Source of the DNA: Arthrospira sp. PCC 9108
GTDB lineage: Bacteria; Cyanobacteriota; Cyanobacteriia; Cyanobacteriales; Microcoleaceae
Length of the DNA: 64,000 bases
Direction of reading: 5' to 3'
Assembly (NCBI GenBank): GCA_016745315.1
Contig: CP066886.1
Location: forward strand, 1,705,501-1,769,500
Each line of letters starts with the position of its first letter. The stretch's first letter is position 1. Below are positions 18,103 to 27,046 of this stretch, in pieces. Below the pieces are notes generated by a model, which was not told the DNA's origin, ran no database searches, and worked only from the letters and a program-made list of their open reading frames with translations. The translations under genes and the position numbers were made by a program.

Positions 18103-19482
18103 CTAAATTCGCCAATCTACAGAGGTGAGGGCGGCTTCCCACATTAAATGGGCGACTTCTGGGCGAGCAATATCGCTATGAGCGCCCTGGGAACCGCTAC
18201 CCTCGCGGATAAATTCATCGGCGTTGATATTATAAATGGCTCCGGGAACTAAGGGATAATGGGCATCTATGGGTAACATATCGCAATTAACTGCTCGGAA
18301 TTCGTGATCACCACTAGCCCCAAATGCTCCTAAAGCTCCATATTTAGGCAGGTTGTCGGTTGAGTAGAAACTAATCGATCGCCTGATTAAACTCGCAGCG
18401 GAAGCCCCTAGCGGATACCATTTACCTAGGGCGGTGTCCCATTTCGAGTGAGTAATAGCGATCGGACCTTTGACCAGGCTGTTGGTGATGATACCATGAA
18501 AATAACCCGGCACTCCTGGACTCAGGGGAATATCAGGAGAATAGGACCAGTGAGATAACGCCCCCTGTACCAGCAACAGGGAGTTAATGGGGTGGTGATT
18601 TCTCAAGTCGGTTCCCGACCCCGCCAAAGCCCCAGAAACGACGATACAGCCAAAACTATGACCCATGAGATGGAAACGCAGGCGATCGCCTCCCGCTTGT
18701 TGTAGTTGGGCTAACAGGTGAAAAGCGGCATTTTCCCCAAACTCCCGGGCGCGGTCTTTCATTTTCCAAAAGGAGAGGGTTCGCAACGGCGCTAGAAGTC
18801 CCCCCCAACTAAATCCGCTAAAACTGAGGGCTTCGGTTCTGGCGGCGGCAAAGGTAATTTCTGGATCAAAGGGATCGCGATCGGCACTGGGGGCGGCGGC
18901 AATGCCTATGGCTTGTAAACCAGCTTCGCGGTCTAATATTCGATAAGCATTGAGAACGTCTATAGGCAGGGTTTCTGGGGCTATATTTTCAGTGGCGGCA
19001 TTAAAAATCACTTCTAGGGCGCATCTGGCGGCGGGGGTGTCGGCAATATTTTCCGCATAGCGATCGACCATTTCATCAACTACAGATAATCGCTGATTTT
19101 CCAGGTTCTCTTGGGGGGAATTATTCAAATTCATCGATAGGGGGGATTCTCCTAATTCATAATCTCCCCAAGGCATACTAGGCCAGTGTAAACCAATGGC
19201 TAGGGGATAAAATCCCGGTTGTACTTGCTGAAAACGTGCTTGATCATCTTTCTGCTGAATAACTGCTTCTATCCATCTTGTATACTGTCTCCGGGAGGCG
19301 GGAATATCACTTAACCAACCGTGGCTAAACAAAAATACATCGGTAACGGGTTGTTGCTGAATGACTTGTAAAACTCGTTCACTCATGAGACCGTCCGGGT
19401 CGTCAGTGCGTTCGTTTCCGTCTTTATCAAAGGCAATTAGATAATAGATAAAATCGCTGTTAGGGATAGTTTCAATGGGCAT
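18103..19482 (-). CDS. Alpha/beta-hydrolase-like protein
   Basis: 459 aa, no signal peptide. The core shows FLFSHGWLSD (oxyanion-strand region), LGLHW-like packing and the nucleophile elbow MGHSFGCIVVSG, with Ser in GHSFG. That makes it a serine esterase/lipase-type fold. A C-terminal His is expected near GSQGAHSDIARPEVAHLMW. The large insertions between these motifs are not typical of small lipases. Substrate not recognisable. It is convergent with rel; its 3' end is 1 bp from the rel stop, so transcripts probably overlap. Confidence 0.7.
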   Translation of the reverse strand: MPIETIPNSDFIYYLIAFDKDGNERTDDPDGLMSERVLQVIQQQPVTDVFLFSHGWLSDIPASRRQYTRWIEAVIQQKDDQARFQQVQPGFYPLAIGLHWPSMPWGDYELGESPLSMNLNNSPQENLENQRLSVVDEMVDRYAENIADTPAARCALEVIFNAATENIAPETLPIDVLNAYRILDREAGLQAIGIAAAPSADRDPFDPEITFAAARTEALSFSGFSWGGLLAPLRTLSFWKMKDRAREFGENAAFHLLAQLQQAGGDRLRFHLMGHSFGCIVVSGALAGSGTDLRNHHPINSLLLVQGALSHWSYSPDIPLSPGVPGYFHGIITNSLVKGPIAITHSKWDTALGKWYPLGASAASLIRRSISFYSTDNLPKYGALGAFGASGDHEFRAVNCDMLPIDAHYPLVPGAIYNINADEFIREGSGSQGAHSDIARPEVAHLMWEAALTSVDWRI

Positions 19483-19666
19483 TTAATTTAAGAGGTGCTT
19501 ATCATAATTAATCATAGCAAATCGGTTAATGATTTGGCAATATCGATAAATGGGCGGTTAGGGGTCAGCAGGGGAACCGGACGGATTAGAGATAGGCTTG
19601 ATTACTTTCGATTATCTATCCCCCGGATTTTTTAAGCATCTGTAGCCCTATCTAAAACCAGGAAAA

Positions 19667-19695
19667 GGCTGTGGCTGCATCAACTAACCACAGCC
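19667..19695 (-). terminator. Rho-independent terminator of the pentapeptide operon
   Basis: On the minus strand, stem GGCTGTGG (19695-19688), a 13-nt loop, arm CCACAGCC (19674-19667), then TTTTCC. It lies about 10 bp beyond the stop codon of the pentapeptide-repeat gene, where an operon end is expected. Confidence 0.75.
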
Positions 19696-19704
19696 CCTAG
19701 GTGA

Positions 19705-20307
19705 TTAACTGGCTGGGGATTTTTTAATTATTTGTAATCCTGTGGGTAAACGCAGCATTTGTAAACCGATATTTACCCGGGTAGGATTATAATCTAAGTT
19801 GGTATTTTCTAGGTTAGCCCCTGATAAATTCGCCCCTTCTAATTGGGCGGCTGAGAGATTGGCGGCTGTTAAATTCGCCCAAGTTAAATTAGCATAGTTT
19901 AAGTTTGCACGGCTGAGGTTAATATGAATAGCTTGACAGTGACTGAAATTCGCACCTACTAAGCTAGTTTTATAGAAGTTCGCCCCTTCTAAATAGGCGG
20001 CGGTGAAATTAGTGCGATCGCATTTACTACGGCTAAAGTTAGCGTTAAACAAGCAAGCATAACTCAAATCACTGTCTTGTAACTCACAATTAGCCAGGAC
20101 TAAGTGACTTAAATCTAACCCTCGCAAATCCACGCCTTCCACAATTAGATTATTGAATCGGCGTTCTCCCCCCTGTAAGCGATTAATAAACTCGCTGCTA
20201 CTGATGGGATTTTTTACGGGTTCAATGTCGTCAATTTCGGAGATATCAATATCGGCAGATTGGGATTTTTTGCCACTATTAAATAATTCATTCAGCCAGT
20301 TAAACAT
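19705..20307 (-). CDS. Pentapeptide repeat protein
   Basis: 200 aa. I chose ATG 20307 over ATG 20322 because GGAGG sits 8 nt upstream of it, inside the first five codons of the longer version. After an acidic N-terminus, residues about 65-175 form A(D/N)LxX pentapeptide repeats (LVGANFSHCQ, LSRANLNYANLTWANLTAANL, LEGANLSGANLENTNL), which fold as a right-handed quadrilateral beta-helix. Cyanobacteria have many such proteins and their roles are mostly unknown. It is the last gene of a three-gene minus-strand run and is followed by a terminator. Confidence 0.88.
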   Translation of the reverse strand: MFNWLNELFNSGKKSQSADIDISEIDDIEPVKNPISSSEFINRLQGGERRFNNLIVEGVDLRGLDLSHLVLANCELQDSDLSYACLFNANFSRSKCDRTNFTAAYLEGANFYKTSLVGANFSHCQAIHINLSRANLNYANLTWANLTAANLSAAQLEGANLSGANLENTNLDYNPTRVNIGLQMLRLPTGLQIIKKSPAS

Positions 20308-20326
20308 TGGTTTATCCTCCATGGTA

Positions 20327-21115
20327 TCAATACTCTACTGAACCCCAGAATTGGGGAACTTGACGGGTGACGTTTTCTCGCAGTCGGGGAATTAAGAGCA
20401 TCACAGTGATATAAAGGTCTTCAATTCCAGTGATTAAAGTGATTAGCTTCAAATCAGGATTAGGATAGCGACTGAGTTGATTTTGCAGAGCTTGCGGGCG
20501 CAGATATTCCTGTAAGTAAGACAAACCGTAACGCACATCATTAACTTGCTTAATTAAGGTCAAATAACAAGAGGCAAAACCTTCCTCAAATCCCGGTTCT
20601 GGAGCATCGGGATGATTCCTGGCGATCGCAGTTAAACGCTCCAGAAATTCGATAGTTTCAGTCAAGCTATCCAGCAACTCAAAACGCTGCTTTGAGTCGG
20701 GTTGATTGCCATTTTTAATGTTTTCACCAAAATCTGATATCAAGGCGCTTAAACTGTTAAATAAGCCTGGTAGAGATGATTCTATATGGTCTAGGTCGGA
20801 CAATAATGCGCGGGCTTGTTTGGGGGATGTCAGTTGTCGTTGATAAGCTAACCTGGCGATTTCTTGCAATTGGGGGAGAGATTCACAGCGCCCAGTTTTG
20901 CGGTAGTTTTCCAAGAACCTGATCAGCAGAATGCGATCGCTAATTTCAGCGGGGAAAATGTCGGGTTTATTCTCAATGGGAGTAAGATGAGAATTGTTCA
21001 GATTACGATTAGGTTGTTGCATGGGAATCACTTTCATGGTTGCTAAGGATTTGAGCCAATGGCGGTGGGATAGTCTGTGAAAATATCCTGGTAAATTGAG
21101 ATAGTAGAAAAGCAC
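20327..21115 (-). CDS. Hypothetical helical protein
   Basis: 262 aa from GTG 21115; ATG codons at 21037 (MKVIPMQ) and 21022 are alternative starts, none with a clear Shine-Dalgarno. The body is alpha-helical and Leu-rich (LIRFLENYRKTGRCESLPQLQEIARLAYQR; ELLDSLTETIEFLERLTAIA). A Cys-containing stretch GFASCYLTLIKQVNDVRYG follows. No TM or catalytic motif is visible. It lies 14 bp after the upstream membrane-protein gene and 19 bp before the pentapeptide gene, so the three are probably co-transcribed. Not assigned to a family. Confidence 0.65.
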   Translation of the reverse strand: MLFYYLNLPGYFHRLSHRHWLKSLATMKVIPMQQPNRNLNNSHLTPIENKPDIFPAEISDRILLIRFLENYRKTGRCESLPQLQEIARLAYQRQLTSPKQARALLSDLDHIESSLPGLFNSLSALISDFGENIKNGNQPDSKQRFELLDSLTETIEFLERLTAIARNHPDAPEPGFEEGFASCYLTLIKQVNDVRYGLSYLQEYLRPQALQNQLSRYPNPDLKLITLITGIEDLYITVMLLIPRLRENVTRQVPQFWGSVEY

Positions 21116-21129
21116 CCTAATTTGGCTGG

Positions 21130-22323
21130 TTATTTTTGGGGGGAATTATCCGGCAAATCTGCACCACTAATAAGATATTCGAGATAGGCTTCTATGGCTT
21201 CTCCCACTGCATCATCCCGCGACATAATCACATCCTCGCGGCGGGCGTGGGCGAGAGTCATCCAACAGGCGGCGGTGCTACTGACCACGGACAAAACCAT
21301 CCAACCGAGGGAAATTCCCAACCCCGCAATATCAAAGCGCATGACTTTATAGGTGAGGTTTAACATGGCTAACCGGATGATTTCAGTGCCAGAGATTAGC
21401 TGATAATTATCATCAAAATGTCGGTCAAATAATTGGGGCATTTGTTGAGCCACAAATAGGACATCATCGCCGATTTGATGACGCTTGGCTAATTTATTTG
21501 CCCAGTCCTGCTGTGCTTGTTGTTTGATGGCGATCGCCTCTTGTTGTAGCCGCAACATCCGCTGTTCTACGGGCAGATTTTCCGTGGGAACCGTCCGCCA
21601 ATTGCGATCGCGATCGGCCCAGGAGCCGTATAATTTGACATATAAAGTATCCCAATTAGGATGATTGCGGGACGTGCTTTGAAACTCTTGCCGTAACTTT
21701 TGGTACTCTTCGCGCGCGCTTTCATAGGCGGGAGTTGTAGCCGGAATATCCGCCAAATTCTGAGTTTGTGTCTCGATGATTTCCAGGGCTTTTAAACTGC
21801 TAAGTTCCGGGCGATTATTGAGGGCTTCGCTACCTATTGCCGCCGCCAGAGATTGCAAGATTGACATAGCGATCATTGCCGCCGCCCCGGCTTTTGCCCA
21901 GTCCTGGTTGCCCCGTTTTCGTCCCGCCACAGCAGTACCATTTTCGTTAGTGAAACGCACCAGTAACAGGTTCAGCATTGGGCTAAAAATGAAAGCCAAA
22001 ACGCCAAATTCCTTTAAAGCAAAAAACAAAATTGGTTGATTGGTTATGGCATTAACCAGACTAGCAGTGCTAATTACCCCCGCCGTGAGTTGGGAGTGTT
22101 CGACCAGTTCATTAGTGACCCATTTTTTGCCATAGAATTGTTTGGGATTTGCCCAAATGAAACCTAGGAGAAATAAGCCGATCTTCTTTGGAGTCTGTTG
22201 GGAATTATTAGCTTGGGGGCGAGGTTCTAACAGTTCTGGGTGCAGTTCCCGTAAAGTTTCGGCTGCCTTTTTTGCCTCTTGTTGAGGTTCGGGAATAGCA
22301 AAGGATTCAAAAGGTTGACTCAT
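21130..22323 (-). CDS. Multi-pass membrane protein of unknown function
   Basis: 397 aa. Hydrophobic segments at about 48-60 (IGLFLLGFIWA), 95-125 (PILFFALKEFGVLAFIFSPMLNLLLV), 140-160 (AGAAAMIAMSILQSLAAAI) and 340-365 (IAGLGISLGWMVLSVVSSTAACW). A charged, helical cytoplasmic or lumenal loop of about 175 residues separates the last two. The C-terminus is acidic. No family recognised. It is the first gene of the 22323-19705 operon; upstream is a palindromic repeat array, so its promoter must lie within about 22330-22510. Confidence 0.68.
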   Translation of the reverse strand: MSQPFESFAIPEPQQEAKKAAETLRELHPELLEPRPQANNSQQTPKKIGLFLLGFIWANPKQFYGKKWVTNELVEHSQLTAGVISTASLVNAITNQPILFFALKEFGVLAFIFSPMLNLLLVRFTNENGTAVAGRKRGNQDWAKAGAAAMIAMSILQSLAAAIGSEALNNRPELSSLKALEIIETQTQNLADIPATTPAYESAREEYQKLRQEFQSTSRNHPNWDTLYVKLYGSWADRDRNWRTVPTENLPVEQRMLRLQQEAIAIKQQAQQDWANKLAKRHQIGDDVLFVAQQMPQLFDRHFDDNYQLISGTEIIRLAMLNLTYKVMRFDIAGLGISLGWMVLSVVSSTAACWMTLAHARREDVIMSRDDAVGEAIEAYLEYLISGADLPDNSPQK

Positions 22324-22522
22324 GGTGGGTGTTTTTTTGCTAAGATGGGCGAAATAGCCCCCCCGTGATTCAGCAAGGGGGACTCCAAATACTTATCAGT
22401 CCAATGACACTGAATTTATACAGTGATAGTCAATTCAGTTTCATCAACAGCCATTTCAGAACATTTCGCCAATCGACTTGAACCCTATGTGCAGCCGCAC
22501 CTTCATGATTTAATTATCGGTT

Positions 22523-22991
22523 GGGGCGGGTTTATTAATATCCCGGTGGCGATGCAAAATTGACAGCAGAACCCGCCCCTACAATTATCAATTGTCCGGT
22601 GGGGCGGGTTTATTAATATCCTGGTGGCGATGCAAAATTGACGGCGCTGGGGCGGGTTTATTAATATCCCGGTGGCGATGCAAAATTGACAGCAGAACCC
22701 GCCCCTACAATTATCAATTGTCCGGTGGGGCGGGTTTATTAATATCCCGGTGGCGATGCAAAATTGACAGCAGAACCCGCCCCTACAATTATCAATTGTC
22801 CGGTGGGGCGGGTTTATTAATATCCTGGTGGCGATGCAAAATTGACGGCGGTGGGGCGGGTTTATTAATATCCCGGTGGCGATGCAAAATTGACAGCAGA
22901 ACCCGCCCCTACAATTATCAATTGTCCGGTGGGGCGGGTTTATTAATATCCTGGTGGCGATGCAAAATTGACGGCGGAACCCGCCCCTACG
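22523..22991. repeat. Tandem palindromic repeat array with higher-order 204-bp period
   Basis: Seven units begin with GGGGCGGGTT at 22523, 22601, 22649, 22727, 22805, 22853 and 22931. Full units (78 bp) end in AACCCGCCCC, so each can fold into a 10-bp-stem hairpin (e.g. 22523-22532 with 22570-22579). Short units (48 bp) lack the right arm. Spacing runs 78, 48, 78, 78, 48, 78, a repeated 204-bp block. A 144-codon plus-strand frame through it is a by-product. It fills most of the gap 22324-23027. Confidence 0.9.
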
Positions 22992-23027
22992 CGGTGGCTT
23001 TGTTCAAAATGAGATTACCAAACTAAC

Positions 23028-23666
23028 CTAGCTTAACAGTTGAATGTTAGAGAAGGTAAAGCGATCGCTCCGATCGCTTTCTGGGTTGTGGATAATCCGC
23101 TCACTGAGGATTTGATACTTGCCTACTGGGGTATAGGAATCTTCAAAATCGCTTTTTTCCCCCTTCTGTGCCCCCGTTTTGGGGTCATGATAAACAGAAT
23201 CATAACGGTGGGAAAGATAACCCTCCGGCGTTTGGTGGCTGCTGTGGGTGTAGATCGTCACTACCACCCCGTGAATGTGACGATGCACCATGCAAACCTC
23301 ATTATTGCGGAGTTGGTAGCGATCGCCTTCCCCCTTGCCGCCGATAATGATTTCTACCGCCCCCGTTTCGTCCGTTTCGCCATAGCTAAACGTATTTTCT
23401 CCATGCACCGCCTCAAAATCTCGACGTACCCGGTGGATCGCCGTTTCCCACAGTTGCCCATGGATAGCCTTTTGCGCCGCCTCGTCAGCAACATCTAGCA
23501 CTTCTGCCTTCATATCCGACCCGACCTTCGCCCGACCATGAATCACCTGGCCATCATGTTCGTAGGTGACATCAGCAGTGTAGCCTGGGAAATCCGCATC
23601 CCAGGTGTAACGATTTTCATAAGCAGCGCGGAAAAGTTCGCGAGCAGAAACTTGTGTAGCCGTCAT
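23028..23666 (-). CDS. DUF3386 family protein
   Basis: 212 aa from ATG 23666, which has GGAG five bases upstream; an in-frame TTG at 23693 is less likely. The start TATQVSARELFRAAYENRYTW and the following FPGYTADVTYEHDG are characteristic of the cyanobacterial/plastid DUF3386 family. It is a beta-rich, single-domain cytosolic protein of unknown function. One His-rich stretch, VCMVHRHIHGVVVTIYTHSSH, stands out. Monocistronic by context: repeats lie on its 3' side and a 226-bp gap on its 5' side. Confidence 0.8.
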   Translation of the reverse strand: MTATQVSARELFRAAYENRYTWDADFPGYTADVTYEHDGQVIHGRAKVGSDMKAEVLDVADEAAQKAIHGQLWETAIHRVRRDFEAVHGENTFSYGETDETGAVEIIIGGKGEGDRYQLRNNEVCMVHRHIHGVVVTIYTHSSHQTPEGYLSHRYDSVYHDPKTGAQKGEKSDFEDSYTPVGKYQILSERIIHNPESDRSDRFTFSNIQLLS

Positions 23667-23892
23667 AAATACTCCGAGTGTGAAGATGAACAATTATCAA
23701 TTAGTATAAACCATTACAAGCAGATCGCCTTGGTGGGGCATTGCGCCCTGGCGATAGGGTTTCCCTCCCATTCCCGGTTTTCTTCTCAACCCCTGTCTGG
23801 TAACGGTCATTCATTCACGCCAAAACTACCTCCCCCGCTACAGTTTCCGGCAGGGGGGTCACAAACCAGGAGTCAGAAACGGGGTTGTATTT

Positions 23893-26370
23893 CTATTTGA
23901 GAGATTCGCCCATGAGGGTAAAAGCTGCCCAATGTTTGGGTTGAGGATATTCTTCCATAGTGGTCAACATGGCTTGTCGTAAAGCCACAGCCCGATCGCC
24001 TTTTTGGGGTAGAAGTCGATAAAATTCCTGCATTAATTTGGCGGTGGGTGCATCCTCTGCTTGCCATAGAGAGACAATCACACTTTCAGCCCCGGCACCA
24101 ATAAAGGCACGAGATAATCCGATGATACCATCACCTGTAATTCTGCCGCCACCTGTGTTACAAGCACTTAAAACCACTAAGGAAGCTGTTAAATTCAATC
24201 CCATGATTTCCTCAGAAGTGAGAAACCCCCGATCGCCATAACTTGGAGTTAGTGCGATCGCCCCTAAAACACCCCCAGACTCGCTAAAATCATCCAGTAA
24301 CCCGTGGGTTGCCAAATGCACGATCGCCGCCGAATTAATGCGTTCCAAAACCTCTGATTTCGTCGCTGCACTACCAATTAACGCTTCTGTATTCAACATA
24401 GAGGCGATGGCGATCGCTTCGGCTTCTGCACCGGGTAAATTAGCTAATCTCTTGGGTTCTTCTCCCGGTTCTATAGACAATTTTGGCATCACCGGATTGC
24501 CCACTACTAGAGCATTGGCGGGGTTATTTGTCCTGTTAATTCTCCGGTTTTCTGCCAGTTGGCGAGTCAATTGTAACACCTGAATGGCTGGGGCGGTTAG
24601 AATAGTATGGTTGAAAATTAAATAGCGATCGCTTTCATCGATTAACGCCGGAAACGGCACAAACAATAACTCCTGGTGGGGGATAAATATCACCTTATCT
24701 TCTGGATTTTGCGGCAGTAAATCGGCAATCGGTTTTATCAGTAAATCGTGCAATTGTTGCAAGTGACTATTTCTGAGATTGCGGGTAGAAATGCTGGGCA
24801 GAGTTTCCGTGATTCCCTGGCGAGTTCCCCGCACCAAAGCCGTTAATAAACCTTCCGCTTCCGAGTCCGTACCCTCCGCCAAAAAAGGCACTAAAGTCTC
24901 CCTAAACGTTTCTAATTGGCTTAAATTTACTTCCCGAAAAGTGATGTTTCCCGTCGGCTGCACCACCCAAATAAATAAAGCGGAATTGTTGCCGAAATTA
25001 TCACTAATAATCGAATATTGAACTAGGGTAGCATTTTGCTGTCCTGCCACTTTTTGAATGTCGGAAATCCTCATAGGCGGATTATTTTGCCGGTCATATT
25101 CTTGCACCGCTTCAGGAGATAGTTGTTGGGCGATTAATTCCAGGAAAGCACGGGCGCGACCTCTCTCGGCAATTTCTAAGGCGATTTCCGGTTTATTTTC
25201 GCTAATTAATGCTTTTTGTAGTATACTATAACTAGACCGATATTTATCAAAAATCGAGACTTTATTGGCATCGCTCAAGCCGGGTCGCAGAGATTCTAAT
25301 GCGTCAATTGCCGCGTATAAGGTTTGGGTAGCTTCCGCGATTTTTCCAGCTTCAAATAAAGCGACACCTTTATTGTTTAGGGTGACAGCAATTCCGGCTG
25401 TATTCCGTAAATTTCGCCGAATTTCTAAGGCGCGATCGTAGAATTCTATGGCTTGGGAATAGTCCCCCATTAATCGATGAACTGAACCGATATTATTCAA
25501 GGCTTGACTCTGGGCATCTTCTTCACCGATCGCCCTCATAATTTCTAATCCTTGGTTGTACAATTGCAACGATTGGGAATAGTTGGCTAATTTCTCATAA
25601 GCCGCCCCCATATTTAACAGGGTTTGACCAACCCCGACAGCATCTCCGATTTCCGAGGCGATCGCTAACCCTTTCCCATAGAATTCTAACGCTTGGGAAT
25701 AGTCCCCCATAGCATGATAAACCGCCCCCATATTAGCGAGAGTAATTCCCACCGCAAAATCATCATCTTCTTGTGCAAATAGCGCCCCGGCTTGTTGAAA
25801 ATAAATCAGGGCTTTTTGAGGTTGTCCTAAAGCTCGATAAATTTGCCCCATATTATTAAAAATAACAGCCGATCCATAGGATTCTTCTGCTGGCAAAACT
25901 GCCAAGGCTTGCTCATAAAAATTGATGGCTTGGGGATAGTTAGCTTGGGAGGAAGAAAGCGCCCCCAAATTAATCAGAGTTTGGCTAATTCCCTGTCGGT
26001 CGTTAAGATTTTGGCGAATAGTTAAAGCCTCGTTTAAAAAATGCCCAGCCTGGGGATAATTGCCCAAATTGCGATAGACAACACCGATATCATTTAAAAT
26101 CAACGCTTCTAGTTGGCGATCGCCTTCCACCCGCACCTTATGCAAAGCGCGATCGAAGGTTATCAACGCTTCTTTCAACTCACCGCCAGCGACCTGTTTA
26201 TCTCCGATTTCATGCAATTGAATCGCCTCAATGACCAGATCTTCTCCCCTTTCTTGTGCCAAAACTGGCAACCCTGTTACCGGAAACCAAAGAAATTTGA
26301 TAAACTCAATTTTACCCAGAGTCATAAACGCAATCAGAAACAGACAGGATGAAATGTTTTTTAGAGGCAT
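23893..26370 (-). CDS. TPR-CHAT protein (caspase-like peptidase domain)
   Basis: 825 aa from ATG 26370. A hydrophobic N-terminal segment (residues 4-35, LFLIAFMTLGK... VLAQ) looks like a signal peptide or anchor. About eight TPRs of 40 residues follow (e.g. LINLGALSSSQANYPQAINFYEQAL). A linker then leads to the C-terminal CHAT domain with the predicted catalytic dyad His689 (VHLATHGLL) and Cys737 (LSACNTGGG). CHAT domains are separase/caspase-type cysteine peptidases; TPR-CHAT proteins act as partner-gated proteases in some bacterial immune systems, and cyanobacteria carry many of unknown role. The gene is divergent from the sigma-like gene, with only 9 bp between start codons, pointing to shared control. 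Confidence 0.88.
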   Translation of the reverse strand: MPLKNISSCLFLIAFMTLGKIEFIKFLWFPVTGLPVLAQERGEDLVIEAIQLHEIGDKQVAGGELKEALITFDRALHKVRVEGDRQLEALILNDIGVVYRNLGNYPQAGHFLNEALTIRQNLNDRQGISQTLINLGALSSSQANYPQAINFYEQALAVLPAEESYGSAVIFNNMGQIYRALGQPQKALIYFQQAGALFAQEDDDFAVGITLANMGAVYHAMGDYSQALEFYGKGLAIASEIGDAVGVGQTLLNMGAAYEKLANYSQSLQLYNQGLEIMRAIGEEDAQSQALNNIGSVHRLMGDYSQAIEFYDRALEIRRNLRNTAGIAVTLNNKGVALFEAGKIAEATQTLYAAIDALESLRPGLSDANKVSIFDKYRSSYSILQKALISENKPEIALEIAERGRARAFLELIAQQLSPEAVQEYDRQNNPPMRISDIQKVAGQQNATLVQYSIISDNFGNNSALFIWVVQPTGNITFREVNLSQLETFRETLVPFLAEGTDSEAEGLLTALVRGTRQGITETLPSISTRNLRNSHLQQLHDLLIKPIADLLPQNPEDKVIFIPHQELLFVPFPALIDESDRYLIFNHTILTAPAIQVLQLTRQLAENRRINRTNNPANALVVGNPVMPKLSIEPGEEPKRLANLPGAEAEAIAIASMLNTEALIGSAATKSEVLERINSAAIVHLATHGLLDDFSESGGVLGAIALTPSYGDRGFLTSEEIMGLNLTASLVVLSACNTGGGRITGDGIIGLSRAFIGAGAESVIVSLWQAEDAPTAKLMQEFYRLLPQKGDRAVALRQAMLTTMEEYPQPKHWAAFTLMGESLK

Positions 26371-26379
26371 TTTACTTAA

Positions 26380-27021
26380 ATGATTAATGGCCAATTACAA
26401 TCGCTCATTACCGAGACTTGTCGCCACCCTCCCGGAAGCCTAAAACGCCAGCAAGGGTTAACTCAACTGTATCGAATGATTGTCAAATCAGGCAAGCTAT
26501 GGCGAGAAAATACCCCCTATTATGAGGAAGTCTGGCAACAAACTTGGCTATATTTTTGCCTAAATCTCTGTGAAGCCACCACCGGGAAAGATAAATATGA
26601 TAGCGATCGCAGTAGCATCACCACCTGGCTAAATGTTTACCTAAAAATGCGCCTCAAAGATAGGGCTATTAAACACCAAAACCAGAAACAACAAATGGTT
26701 TCGGCTTCACAACCGCTATATGATGATGACACCCTCACCTTTTTGGATACCTTTGAAGCCCTCCCAGATATCCCGCCGATCCTGCAAGCTACCCGCAAGT
26801 GGGCGGAAACTGACCCAGAGGGAGAATTGCAGCGTCTCCAACTCCGGGGTCGAAAAGATGTTACCTGTCAACTGTTGATTTTACGTCGTTTACCCCCCGA
26901 AACTACCTGGGAGGATCTTTCCGCAGAGTTGGGTTTACCAGTTTCTACCCTCAGCAGCTTTTATCAGCGGAAATGTCTGCCACAATTGCGTAAATTTGGC
27001 GAATCAGCCGGATATCTATAA
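26380..27021 (+). CDS. Sigma-70-like (ECF-type) RNA polymerase sigma factor
   Basis: 213 aa. The N-terminal half has a region-2-like helix set: YYEEVWQQTWLYFCLNLCE, then SSITTWLNVYLKMRLKDRAIKHQ. The C-terminal half has a region-4-like HTH: RLPPETTWEDLSAELGLPVSTLSSFYQRKCLPQLRK. This matches the short sigma-70-family proteins that often precede DUF1822 and CHASE2 genes in filamentous cyanobacteria (recalled gene order). It starts at ATG 26380. The next gene begins 25 bp downstream on the same strand. It probably directs transcription of its own cluster, but no target promoter can be shown from the sequence. Confidence 0.75.
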   Translation: MINGQLQSLITETCRHPPGSLKRQQGLTQLYRMIVKSGKLWRENTPYYEEVWQQTWLYFCLNLCEATTGKDKYDSDRSSITTWLNVYLKMRLKDRAIKHQNQKQQMVSASQPLYDDDTLTFLDTFEALPDIPPILQATRKWAETDPEGELQRLQLRGRKDVTCQLLILRRLPPETTWEDLSAELGLPVSTLSSFYQRKCLPQLRKFGESAGYL

Positions 27022-27046
27022 AGAGGTCATTCAACCAATAACAATT

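Noticed and set aside
22592..23026. 144-codon plus-strand frame of GGAGLLIS-type repeats
   Set aside because: Translation of the palindromic array; lengths of 78 and 48 bp simply keep frame.
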